Source of the DNA: Eriocheir sinensis
Taxonomy: Eukaryota > Arthropoda > Malacostraca > Decapoda > Varunidae
Assembly: GCF_024679095.1 (NCBI RefSeq)
Contig: NW_026111755.1
Coordinates: 1-64,000 of the forward strand
Direction of reading: 5' to 3'
Length of the DNA stretch: 64,000 bases
The position numbers and the translations under genes are program-made. This document shows, piece after piece, positions 47,854 through 62,600 of the stretch. Numbering within the stretch: the first letter of the stretch is position 1; the number at the start of each line of letters is the position of its first letter. The notes beneath the pieces are model-generated. The model saw nothing but the letters and a program-made list of their open reading frames with translations, was not told where the DNA came from and did no database searches.

Positions 47854-49579
47854 ATATCTATTTTCATACAAATTTAAATTACTTTTGTGTATTTTTGTAT
47901 ATAGTTCTATACAAATTTACGTTATTTTATGTGTATTTTGTGTATCTATTTTCATACAAATTCACATTCTTCTATTGGTATTTTGTTTATTTATTTTGGT
48001 ATGAATTTACATTATTTTATGTGTATTTTGTATATATATTTTTATACATATTTACATAATTTCATGTGTATTTTTTATATATATTTGTACAGGAATTTAC
48101 GTTTTTGTATGTGTATTCGTATATATATTTCGAAACAAATTTACATTGTTTGATGTGTGTTTTGCATATCTATTTCAATACAAATCTACCATATTGTATG
48201 TGTATTTTGTATATTTATTTTAATACAAATTTAATTATTTGATGTGTATTTTTGTATATATATTTTTTGTAAAAATGTGCTTTTTTTTATGATTATTTTG
48301 CAGCTTTATTTTCTTACAATTTTACATTATTTTATTGATATTCTCTGTATTTATTTTGATACGATTTAACATAGTTCTGTGTGTATTTTGTATATATTTT
48401 ATTTTACATATTTATATTATTTAATGTAAATTTTCTATATATATTTTATACTTATATACGTTATTTTATGTCTATTTGCTTATATATTTTCATACAAATT
48501 TACATTATTTTATTAGTATTTTTTATATGTATTTCAATACAAATTTATCTGATTTTATGTGTATTTTGTATTTGTATTTTCATAAAAATTGAAATTATTT
48601 TTTGTGTATTTTTGTATGTATTTTTATACAAAGTTTAGTTATTTTATATATTATTTTGTATATTTATTTTCCTACATATATACATTCTTTTATTGAAATT
48701 TAGATTATTGAAATTGATACGAATTTACATTATTTTAGGTGTATTTTGTATATATATTTTTATTCGTATTTACATCATTTTATGTGTATTTTTTATATAT
48801 ATTTTCATAGAAATTTACCTATTTCATGTGTTTTCGTAAATATATTTTAATACAAATTTGCATTATTTGATGTGTATTTTGCATATCTATTTCAATATAA
48901 ATTTCTCTTATTGTATGTGCATTTTGTTATGTATTTTAATACAAATTTAATTATTTTATGTGCATTTTTGTATATATATTTTTATACAAATATGCGTTAT
49001 TTTATGGATATTTTGCATCTTTTTTTCATTAAAAAATTTATATTATTTTATTGATATTCTGTTCATTTATTTTGATATGATTTTACATTATTCTGTGCGT
49101 ATTTTGTATATATATTTTTATACACTTTTCCATTATATAATGTGTATTTTGTATATATATTTTATACAAATTTACGTTATTTTTTGTGTATTTGTTGATA
49201 TATTTTGACAAAAATTTACAATATTTTATGGGTATTTTGTATATATATTTCAAAAGAAATTTACCCAAGTTTTATTTGTATTTTGTATATCTATTTTCAT
49301 ATAAATTGAAATTATTTCTGGGTATTTTTGTATATATTTTAATACAAATTTTACTTATGTTATGTGTATTTTGTAAATTTATTTTCATTCATATATATAT
49401 TACTTTATTGGTATTTTGTTGATTTATTTTGATACGAATTTACATTATTTTATATGTACTATGTATATATATTTTATACGCATTTACATTATTTAATATT
49501 TATTTTGAAAAGATATTTTTATACAAATTCATGTTATTTTATGTGTATTTGTATATATATTTTCATACAAATTTACATT

Positions 49580-49825
49580 ATTTTATGTGTATTTTGTACA
49601 TATATTTCATTACAAATTTACCTTATTTTATGTTTATTTTTTATATTAATTCCATTCAATTTTAAAATATTGTATGTGTATATTTGTATTTGTATTTAGA
49701 TTATTTTATGTGTATTTTGTACATATATTTCATTACAAATTTACCTTATTTTATGTTTATTTTTTATATTAATTCCATTCAATTTTAAAATATTGTATGT
49801 GTGTATTTGTGTTTGTATTTAGATT
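49580..49825 (+). repeat. 123-bp tandem duplication
   Basis: 49580-49702 and 49703-49825 both hold TTTTGTACATATATTTCATT through TGTTTATTTTTTATATTAAT. The copies are nearly identical; one visible change is GTATATTTGTATTTG against GTGTATTTGTGTTTG. The homologous site in copy 1 (about 39719-39837) has a single copy. Confidence 0.9.
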
Positions 49826-50515
49826 ATTTTATGTGTATTTTCTATATATATTTTCATCCAAAATTACATTATTTTTTTGGTATTTTCTTAATTTAACTCG
49901 ATACGAATTTAAATTAATTGATAGGTATTTTGTATACATATTATATACGCATTTACATTATTTAATGTGTGTTTTGTATATATATTTTTATGCAAATTTA
50001 CTTTATTTTATGTGCATTTTTGTACATGTATTTTCAAAGAAATTTGCGTTATTTTATGTGTATTTTGCATATGTTTTCTCATACAAAATTACATTATTTC
50101 ATTGGTATTTTGTTTATTTATTTTGATACGAATTATATTATTATATGTGTATTTTGTACATATTTTTTATACGTATTTACGTTATTTAATGAGTATTTCG
50201 TTTATATATTTTTTTAAAAAATTTACGTTATTATATGAGTATTTGTATAAATATTTTGATACAAATTTACATTATTTTATGTATTTTGTATATATATTTA
50301 TATTCAAATATAGCTTATTTTATGTGTTTTTTGTATATCTATTTTCATACAAATTTAGTTACTTTTGTGTATTTTTGTATATAGTTTTATACAAATTTGC
50401 GTTATTTATGTGTATTTTCTATATTTATATTTATATAAATACACATTCTTTTATTGGTATTTCGTTTATTTATTTTGATACGAATTTACATTATTTTATA
50501 TGTATTTTGTATACT

Positions 50516-51704
50516 TAAAATAACGTAAATTTGCAGAAAATATATACACAAAATACACATTGAATAATATAAATATATATAAAAAAAATATATACAAAAC
50601 ACAAATAGAATAATGTAAAATCGTATCAAAATAAATACACAGAATATTAATAAAATAATGTAAATTTGTATGAAAATTAAGATGCAAAATACCCATAAAA
50701 TAACGCATTTTTTTATTAAAATATAATACCAAAATACACATAAAATATTTGAATTTGTATTAAAATAAATATACAAAATGAACATACAATTAGGTAAATT
50801 TGTATTGAAATAGATATGCAAAATACATATAAAACAATATAAATTTGTTTTAAAATATATATACAAATACACATAAAATAACGTAGATTTCTATAAAAAT
50901 ATATATACAAAATACACATAAAATGAAGGAAATACATATAAAAAAATGTATACAAAATACACATAAAATAATGTAAATTCGTATCAAAATAAATCAACAA
51001 AATACCAATAAAAGAATGTGTATTGGTATAAATATAAATATACAAAATACACATAAAATAACGTAAATTTATATAACACTATATACAAAAATAACCACAA
51101 GTAATAAAATTTGTATGAAAATAGATATACAAAATACACACAAAAAAAGCTAAATTTGAATTGAAATATATATACAAAATACATAAAATAATGTAAATTT
51201 GTATCAAAATATTTATACAAATACACATATAATAACGTAAATTTGTATAAAAATATATAAACAAAATAGTCATCAAATAATTAATATACGTATAAAAAGT
51301 ATGTACAAAATACACATATAATCATGTAATTCGTATCAAAATAAATAAACAAAATACTAATAAATTAATGTAAATTTGTATTAGAAAACATCTACAAAAT
51401 ACACAAAAAATAACGCAAATTTCTATAAAAATATATGTACAAAAATGCACATAAAATAAAGTAAATTTGCATACAAATATATATACAAAACACACATTAA
51501 ATAATGTAAATGCGTATAATAATATGTATACAAAATACATATGAAATAATCTAAATTCGTATCGAATTAAATTAACAAAATACCAATAAAATAATGTAAT
51601 TTTGAATGAAATAAATATACAAAATAATCATAAAATAAGGTAGATTTGTAATGAAATATATACAAAAATACACATAAAATAATATAAATTTGTATGAAAA
51701 TATT
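50516..51704 (-). repeat. Satellite segment 27, inverted block within duplication C copy 2
   Basis: Minus-oriented; S1 near 51000 and S5 near 51560. Junctions GTATACTTAAAATAACGTAA and AAATATTAATTTTAATACAA match those of 40528-41794. It is about 80 bp shorter than its sister. Confidence 0.9.
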
Positions 51705-54700
51705 AATTTTAATACAAATTTAATTATTGAATGTGTATTTTTGTATATGTATTTTTCTAAAAATATGCTTTATTTTATGGGTATTTTGCATCTTTATTTT
51801 CATGCAAATTTACATTATTTTATTGATATTCTGTGTATTTATTTTGATACGATTTTGCATTATTCTATGTGTATTTTGTATATAAATTTTATACAAATGT
51901 ACGTTATTTTATTTGTATTTGTTTTCATTTCATACACATTTACATTATTTTATGTGTATTTTGTGCATGTATCTAAAGTCAAATTTAACTAATTATATGT
52001 GTATTTTGTATATATATTTTCATACAAATTGAAATTATTTGTGTTTTTTTCTATATATTTTTATACAAATATTCGTTATTTTTTGTGTATTTTGTATATT
52101 TATTTTCTTACAAATATACGTTCTTTTATCGGAATTTTGTTTATTTATTTTGATACGAATTTACATTATTTTAGGTTTATTTTGTATATATATTTTTATA
52201 CTATTTACATCATTTTATATGTATTTTGTATGTATATTTTCATAGAAATTTACTCTATTTTATGTGTATTCGCATATATATTTTGATATAAATTTACATT
52301 ATTGATGTGTATTTTGCATATCTATTTCAATACAAATCTACTTTATTGTATGTGCATTTTGTATATTTATTTCAATACAAATTTAATTATTTCATGTGTA
52401 TTTTTGTATACATATTTTTATGCTAATATGCGTTATTACATGGATATTTTGCATCTTTATTTTCATACAAATTTACATTATTTTATTGATATTCTGTTTA
52501 TTTATTTTGATACGATTTAACATTATTCTATGTGTATTTTGTATATATATTTTGATACATATTTACATCATTTAATGTAAATTTTGAATATATATTTTAT
52601 CCAAATTTACGCTATTTTATGGGTATTTGTTTATATATTTTCATAAAAATTTACGTTATTTTATGTGTGTTTTATATATGTATTTCAATATAAATTTGCC
52701 TAATTTTATATGTATTTTGCATATCTATTTTCAAACAAATTTGAATTATTTATGTATATTTTTGTATATATTTTTATACAAATTTTAGTTATTTTATTTG
52801 TATTTTGTGTATATATTTTCCTACAAATATACATTCTTTTATTGAAATTTTGTTGATTTATTTTTATACGAATTTACATTGCTTTATGTGCATTTTTTAT
52901 ATATATTTTTCTACGTATTTACATTATTTTATGTGTATTTTGTATATATATTTTCATAAAAATTTACGTTATTTTATTGTGTGTATTCGTATATATTTTG
53001 ATACAAATTTCATACAAATTCTTGTTATTTTATGTGTATTTGAATATATATTTTCATATAAATTTACATTATAATATGTGTATTTTTACATATATCTCAT
53101 TACAAATTTACCTTATTTTATGTTTATTTTATATATTCATTTCATGCAATTTTAAATTATTTTATGTGTATATTTGCATTTGTATTTAGGTTATTTTATG
53201 TGTATTTTCTATATATATTTTTATCGAAAATTACATTATTTTATTGGTATTTTGTTAATTTAATTCGATACGAATTTAGATTATTTGAAAGGCATTTTGT
53301 ATACATGTTTTTATACGCATTTACATTATTTAATGTGTGTTTTGTATATATATTTTTTTTCAAATTTACTTTATTTTATGTGCATTTTTGTACATATATT
53401 TTTTAAAGAAATTAGCGTTATTTTGTGTATTTTGTATATGTTTTCTCATACAAATTTTCATTATATTATTGGTATTTTGTTTATTTATTTTGATACGAAT
53501 TACATGATTATATATGTATTTTGTATATATATTTTTATACGTATTTACATTATTTAATGTTTATTTTGTTTATGTGTTTTTATACAAATTTACTTTAGTT
53601 TATATGTATTTGTATAAATATTTTGATACAAATTTACATTATTTGATGTATTTTGTATAAATATATTTCAATTCAAATTTTGCTTATTTTATGTATATTT
53701 TGTATATCTATTTTCATACAAATTTAACTACTTTTGAGAAATTTTTGTATATAGTTTGATATAAATTTACGGTATTTTATGTGTATTTTATATATTTATA
53801 TTTATTCAAATACATAATCTTTTATTGGTATTTTGTTTATTTTGATACGAATTTACATTATTTTATGTGTATTTTGTAAACATTTTTTTTTATACGTATT
53901 TACTTCATTTTATGTGTATTTTCTATATATATTTTTATAGAAATCTACGTTATTTTATGTGTATTCGTATATATATATTTTGAAACAAATTTACATTGTT
54001 TTATATGTATTTTGCATATTTATTTCAATATAAATTTACCTCATTTTATGTGTTTTTTGTATATTTATTTTAATACAAATTTAATTTTTTTATGTGTATT
54101 TTGGTATACATATTTAAAAAAAATGCGTTATTTTATGGGTATTTTTCTTCTTTATTTTCATACAAATTTACATTATTTTATTAATATTCTGTGTATTTAT
54201 TTTGATAAGATTTTACATTAATCTATTTGGGCTTTGTATATATATATTTTTTTATATATATTTACATTATTTAATGTGTATTTTGTATATATATTTTATA
54301 CAAATTTACGTTATTTTAAGAGTATTTGTTTATGTATTTTCCTTCAAATTTACATTATTTTATGTGTATTTTGTATATGTATTTCAATACAAATTTACCT
54401 AATTTTATTTGTATTTTGTATATATATTTTCATACAAATACACATTCTTTTATTGATATTTTGTTTATTTATTTTGACACGAATTTACATTATTTAATGT
54501 CTATTTTGTATATATATTTTTATACGTATTTACAGCATCTCAAGTGCATTTTGTATATATATTTCTATAGAAATCTACGTTATTTTATGTGTATTCGTAT
54601 ATATATTTTGAAACAAATTTACATTGTTTTATGTGTATTTTGCATATTTTTTTAATAAAAATTTACCTTATTGTATGTGTATTTTGTATACTAATTTTAA

Positions 54701-55844
54701 TACAAATTTAATTATTGAATGTGTATTTTTTTATATGTATTTTTATAAAAATATGCTTTATTTTATGGGTATTTTGCATCTTTATTTTCATACAAACTTA
54801 CGTTATTTTCTAGATATTCTGTGTATTTATTTTGATACGATTTTCATTATTCTAAATGTATTTTTTATATATATTTTATACAAATATACGTTATTTTACG
54901 TGTATTTGTTTTCATTTCATACAAATTTACATTATTTTATGTGTATTTTGTACATGTATTTAAAGAAAAATTTTACTAATTATATGTGTATTTTGTATAT
55001 CTATTTTCATACAAATTGAAATTATTTTTGTGTTTTTTTTGTATATGTTTTTATACAACTTTTCGTTATTTTATGTGTATTTTGTATATCTATTTTCCTA
55101 CAAATATACGTTCTTTAATCGGAATTTTTTTTATTTTATATGTATTTTGTATGTATATTTTCATAGAAATTTTCTCTATTTTATGTGTATTCGTATATAT
55201 GTTTTGATACAAATTTATATTATTGATGTGTATTTTGCATATCTATTTCAATACAAATTTACTTTATTGTATGTGCATTTCGTATATTTATTTCAATACA
55301 AAATTAATTATTTGATGTGTATTTTTGTATATATATTTTTATGCAAATATTCGTTATTATATTGGTATTTTGCATCTTTATTTTCATACAAATTTACATT
55401 ATTTTATTGATATTCTGTATATTTATTTTTATACGATTTAACATTATTCTATGTGTATTTTGTATATATATTTTTATACATATTTACATTATTTAATGTA
55501 TATTTTGTATATATATTTTATCCAAATTTGCGTTATTTCAAATGTATTTGTTTATATATTTTCATACAAATTTACATTATTTTATGTGTATTTTGTATAT
55601 GTATTTCAATACAAATTTGCCTAATTTTATGTGTATTTTGCATATCTATTTTCAAACAAATTTAATTATTTTTGTGTATTTTTGTATATATTTTTATACA
55701 AATTTTAGTTATTTTATTTGTATTTTGTATATTTATTTTCCTACAAATATACATGCTTTTATTGGAATTTTGTTTATTTATTTTGATACGAGTTTACATT
55801 ATTTTATGTGTATTTTGGGTATATATTTTTCTACGTATATATAT
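51705..55844 (+). repeat. Satellite segment 28, T-rich strand on plus
   Basis: Plus-oriented; S3 52112, S4 52836, S5 53270, S1 53811, S2 54440, S3 55111, S4 55752. The S3-to-S3 distance is about 3.0 kb. It ends at CTACGTATATATATATATAC, where orientation flips. Confidence 0.9.
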
Positions 55845-58800
55845 ATATACAAAAATACATATAAAATAATTAAATTTGCATTAAAATAAATATACAAAAT
55901 GCACATACAATAAAGTAAATTTGTATTGAAATAGATATGCAAAATACACATCAATAATGTAAATTTGTATCAAAATATATATGCGAATACACATAAAATA
56001 GAGTAAATTTCTATGAAAATGTACATACAAAATACATATAAAATGATGTAAATAGTATAAAAATATACATACCAAATACACCTAAAATAATGTAAACTCG
56101 TATCAAAATAAACAAACAAAATTCCGATAAAAGAACGTATATATGTAGGAAAATAAATATACAAAATACACATAAAATAACGAAAATTTGTATAAAAATA
56201 TATACAAAAAAAACACAAAAATAATTTCAATTTGTATGAAAATAGATATACAAAATACATATATAATTAGTTAAATTTGTCTTTAAATACATGTACAAAA
56301 TACACATAAAATAATGTAAATTTGTATGAAATGAAAACAAATACACATAAAATAACATGTATTTGTATAAAATATATATACAAAATAAACATAGAATAAT
56401 GTAAAATCGTATCAAAATAAATACACAGAATATCAATAAAATAATGTAAATTTGTATGAAAATAAAGATGCAAAATTCCCATAAAATAAAGCATATTTTA
56501 TATAAATACATATACAAAAATACACATAGAATAATTATATTTGAATTAAAATTAATATACAAAATGCACATACAATAAGGAAAATTTGTATTAAAAAAAT
56601 ATGCAAAAAACACATAAAAGAGTGTAAATTTGTTTCAAAAAATATATACGAATACACATAAAATAACGTAGATTTTTATAGAAATATATATACAAAATAC
56701 ACATGAAATGATGTAAATACGTAAAAAAATATATATACAAAATACACATTAAATAATGTAAATTCGCGTCAAAATAAATAAACAAAATATCAATAAAAGA
56801 ATGTGTATTTGTATGAAAATAGAAATACAATATACACATAAAATAACCTAAATTTGTATAAAACTATATACAAAAATACACAAAAATAATTTAAATTTCT
56901 TTGAAAATAAATATACAAAATACACATAAAATTAGGTAAATTTGTATTGAAATACATTTAGAAAATACACAAAAAATAATGTAAATTTGAATGAAAATAC
57001 ATAAACAAATACACTTAAAATAACGTAAATTTGTATAAAACATATATACAAAATACACATTAAGTAATGTAAATATGTATAAAAAAATATATACAAAACC
57101 CAAATAGAATAATGTAAAATCGTATCAAAATAAATACACAGAATATTAATAAAATAATGTAAATTTGTTTGAAAATAATGAAGCAAAATACCCATAAAAT
57201 AACGCATTTTTTTTATTAAAATTGTATTAAAATAAATATACAAAATTCACATACAATAAGGTAAATTTATATTGAAATAGATATGCAAAATACATATAAA
57301 ACAATGTAAATCTGTTTCAAAATATAAATACGAATACACATAAAATAACGTAGATTTCTAGAAAAATATATATACAAAATACACTTAAAATGAAGTAAAT
57401 ACGTATAAAAAAATGTACACAACATGCACATAAAATAATGTAAATTCGTATTAAAATAAATGAACAAAATACCAATAAAAGAATGTGTATTTGTATAAAT
57501 TTAAATATACAAAATACACATAAAATAACGTAAATTTATATAAAACTGTATGCAAAAATACATACAAGTAATTAAATTTGTGTGAAAATAGATATACAAA
57601 ATACTCATAAAATAAGCTAAATTTGAATTGAAATATATATACAAAATACATAAAACAATGTAAATTTGTATCAAACTATTTATACAAATACACATATAAT
57701 AACGTAAATTTGTATTAAAATATATAAACAAAATACACATTAAATAATGTAAATAAGTATAAAAAATATGTACAAAATACACATATAATCATGTAATTCG
57801 TATCAAAATAAATGAATAAAATACCAATAAAATAATGTAAATTTGTATGAGAAAACATATACAAAATACTCATAAAATAACGCAAATTTCTATAAAGATA
57901 TATGTACAAAAATGCACATTAGATAATGTAAATGAGTATAAAAATATGCTTACAAAATACCTATGAAAAAATCTAAATTCGTATCGAATTAAATTAAGAA
58001 AATACCTATAAAATAATATAATTTTGGATGAAAATATATATAGAAAATACACATAAAATTACCTAAATACAAATGCAAATATACACATAAAATAATTTAA
58101 GATTGAATGAAATAAATATACAAAATAATCATAAAATAAGGTAAATTTCTAATGAAAACTATGTAAAAATACACATAAAATAATATAAATTTGTATGAAA
58201 ATACAAATACAAATACACATAAAATAGCATGAATTTATATAAAATTTGTATCAAAATAAATACGAATACACACAACAAAATAAAGTAATTTTTTTTAAAA
58301 ATACATGTACAAAATACACATAAAATAATGTAAATACGTAGAAGAATATATATACAAAATACACATAGAATAATATTGAATCGTATCAAAATAAATAAAC
58401 AGAATATCAATAAAATAATGTAAATTTGTATGAAAATAAAGATGCAAAATACCATATAATAATGCATATTTGTATAAAAATATATATACAAAAATACACA
58501 TGATATAATTAAATTTGTATTGAAATAAATATACAAAATGCACATACAATAAACTAAATTTGTATTGAAATAGGTATGCAAAATACACATCAATAATGTA
58601 AATTTGTATCAAAATATATATACGAATACACATAAAATAGAGTAAATTTCTATGAAAATATACATACAAAATACATATAAATTTATGTAAATAGTATATA
58701 CATATACCAAATACCCCTAAAATAATGTAAATTCGTATCAAAATAAATAAACAAAATTCCGATAAAAGAACGTATATTTGTAGGAAAATAAATATACAAA

Positions 58801-59699
58801 ATACACATAAAATAACGAGAATTTATATAAAAATATATACGAAAAAAACACATATAAATAGTTAAATTTGTCTTCAAATACATGTACAAAATACACATAA
58901 AATAATGTAAATTTGTATGAAATGAAAACAAATACACATAAAATAACGTACATTTGTATAAAATATATATACAAAATACACATAGAATAATGTAAAATCG
59001 TATCAAAATAAATACACAATATCAATAAAATAATGTAGATTTGTATGAAAATAAAGATGCAAAATACCCATAAAATAAAGCATATTTTTATAAAAATACA
59101 TATACAAAAATACATATTCAATAATTAAATTTGTATTAAAATTAATATACAAAATGCACATACAATAAGGTAACTTTGTTTTGAAAAAATATGCAAAATA
59201 CACATAAAACAATGTAAATTTGTTTCAAAATATATGTACGAATACACATAAAATAACGTATATTTCTATATAAATATATATACAAAATACACTTGAGATG
59301 ATGTAAATACGTATAAAAATATATATACAAAATACACATTAAATAATCTAAAATCGTGTCAAAACAAATAAACATAATATCAATAAAAGAATGTGTATTT
59401 GTATGAAAATAGATATACAAAATACACATAAAATAACCTAAATTTGTATAAAACTATATAAAAAAATACACAAAAAATAATTTAAAGTTGTATGAAAATA
59501 AATATACAAAATACACATAAAATTAGTTAAATTTGTATTGAAATACATATACAAAATACACATAAAATAATGTAAACTTGAATGAAAAAATATAAACATA
59601 TACACCTAAAATAACGTAAAGATGTATCAAATATATATACAAAATACACATTAAATAATGTAAATATGTATAAAAAAATATATACAAAATACATATAAA

Positions 59700-62600
59700 A
59701 TAATGTAAATTCAAATCAAAATAAATAAACAAAATACCAATAAAATAATGTGTATTTGTATAAATATAAATATACAAAATACACATACAAAATAAACATA
59801 AAATAAGGTATATTTGTAAAGAAAAATATATACAAAATACACATAAAATAATGTAAATTTATATGAAAATATATATACAAATACACATAAAATACCATGA
59901 ATTTGTATAAAAATATATATGTAATGAAAAATATATACAAAATACACATAAAATAATGTAAATTTATATGAAAATATTTATACAAATACACATAAAATAC
60001 CATGAATTTGTATAAAAATATATATTGAAAATAAATATTAAATAATGTAAATGCGTATAAAAATATATATACAAAGTACATATAAAATAATGTAAATTCG
60101 TATCAATATAAGTCAACAAAACACCAATAAAATAATATATATTTGAATGAAAATAAATTTACAAAATACACATAACATAACTAAAATTTGTATTAAAATA
60201 TATACAAAAATACATAGAAATAATTTGAGTTTGTATGAAAATAGATATACAAAATACACATAAAACTAGGTAAATTTCTTTTGAAATATATATACAAAAT
60301 ACTCATAAAATATTGTAAATTTGCGTCAAAATATATAAACAAATACACATAAAATAACGTAAATTTGTATGAAAAATATATACAAAATACACATAGAATA
60401 ATGTCAAATCGTATCAAAATGAATGAGCAGAATATCAATAAAATAATGTAAATTTGCATGAAAATAAAGATGCAAAGTACCAATTAAATAAAGCATATTT
60501 TAAAAAAAATACTTATACAAAAATACACATCGAATAATTAATTTAGTATTAAAATTAATATACAAAAGGCATATACAATAAGATAAATTTGTATTGAAAA
60601 AATATGCAAAATACACATAAAAGTGTAAATTTGTTTCAAAATCTATATACGAATACACAAAAAAAAACGTAGATTTCTATAGAAATATATATGCAAAATA
60701 CACATGAAATGATGTAAATACGTATAAAAATATATATACAAAATACACATTAAATAATGTAAATTCGCGTCAAAATAAATAAACAAAATAGCAATAAAAG
60801 AATGTGTATTTGTATGAAAATAGATATACAAAATACACATAAAATAACCTAAATTTGTATAAAACTATATACAAAAATAATTTAAATTTGTATGAAAATT
60901 AATATTCAAAATACACATAAAATTTGGTAAATTTGTATTGAAATACATATACTAAATACACATAAAATAATGTAAATATGTATCAAAAAATATATACAAA
61001 ACACAAATAGAATAATGTAAAATCGTATCAAAATAAATACACAGAATATTAATAAAATAATGTAAATATGTATGAAAATAAAGATGCAAAATACCCATAA
61101 AATAACGCATTTTTTATCAAAATATATATAACAAAATACACATCAAATATTAAAATTTGTATTAAAATAAATATTAAAAAATGCACATACAATTAGGTAA
61201 ATTTGTATTGAAATAGATATGCAAAATACATATAAAACAATGTAAATTTGTTTCAAAATATATATACGAATACACATAAAATAACATATATTTCTATAAA
61301 AATATATACAAAATACACATAAAATAATGTAAATTTGTATGAAAATAAAGATGCAAAATTCCCTAAAAATAGCGCATTTCTTATAAAAATATATATACCA
61401 AAATACACATCAAATATTTAAATTTGTATTGAAACTAATATACAAAATACACATACAATAAGGTAAATTTGTATTGAAAGAGATATGCAAGAATACATAT
61501 AAAACAATGTAAATTTGTTTCAAAATATATATACGAATACACATAAAATAACGTAGATTTCTATAAAAATATATATACAAAATGTATACTAAATACACAT
61601 AAAATAATGTAAATTCGAATCGAAAGAAATTAACAAAGTACCAATAAAAGAATGTGTATTTGTATAAATATAAATATATAAAATACACATATAAAATAAA
61701 CATAAAATAAGTTAAATTTGCAATGAAGTATATGTCCAAAATACACATAAAATAATGAAAATTTATATGAAAATATATATACAAATACACATAAAATACC
61801 ATGAACTTGTATAAAAATATATATTTGAAATAAATATTAAATAATGTAAATGCGTATAAAAATATATATCCAAAGTACATATAAAATAATGTAAACTCGT
61901 ATCAATATAAATCAACAAAATACCAATAAAATAATATATATTTGAATGAAAATAAATTTACAAAAAAACACATAACATAACTAAAATTTGTATTAAAATA
62001 TATACAAAAATACAGAGAAATAATTTGAGTTTGTATGAAAATAGATATACAAAATATACATAAAACTAGGTAAATTTCTTTTGAAATATATATACTAAAT
62101 ACCCTTAAAATATTGTAAATTTGTGTCAAAATATATAAACAAATACACATAAAATACCGTAAATTTGTATGAAAAATATATACAAAATACACATAGAATA
62201 ATGTCAAATCGTATCAAAATGAATGAGCAGAATATCAATAAAATAATGTAAATTTGTATGAAAATAAAGATGCAAAATAATCATAAAATAAAGCATATTT
62301 TTATAAAAATACATATCCAAAAATACACATAGAATAATTATATTTGTATTAAAATTATTAGACAAAATGCATATACAATAAGGTAAATTTGTATTGAAAA
62401 AGAATGCAACATACACTTAAAAGTGTAAATTTGTTTCAAAATCTATAAACGAATACACATAAAATAACGTAGATTTCTATAGAAATATATATACAAAATA
62501 CATTTGAAATGATATAAATACGTATAAAAATATATATACAAAATACACATTAAATAATGTAAATTCGCGTCAAAATAAATAAACAAAATAGCAATAAAAG

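Larger units (their letters stand above)
48240..55840 (+). repeat. Direct duplication C, copy 2 (partner 38353-46000)
   Basis: Carries the same markers and the same inverted block as copy 1. Private changes are a 123-bp tandem duplication at 49580-49825 and a deletion near 55125 that joins GGAATTTTTTTTATTTTATA. Its right end coincides with the last orientation switch. Confidence 0.85.
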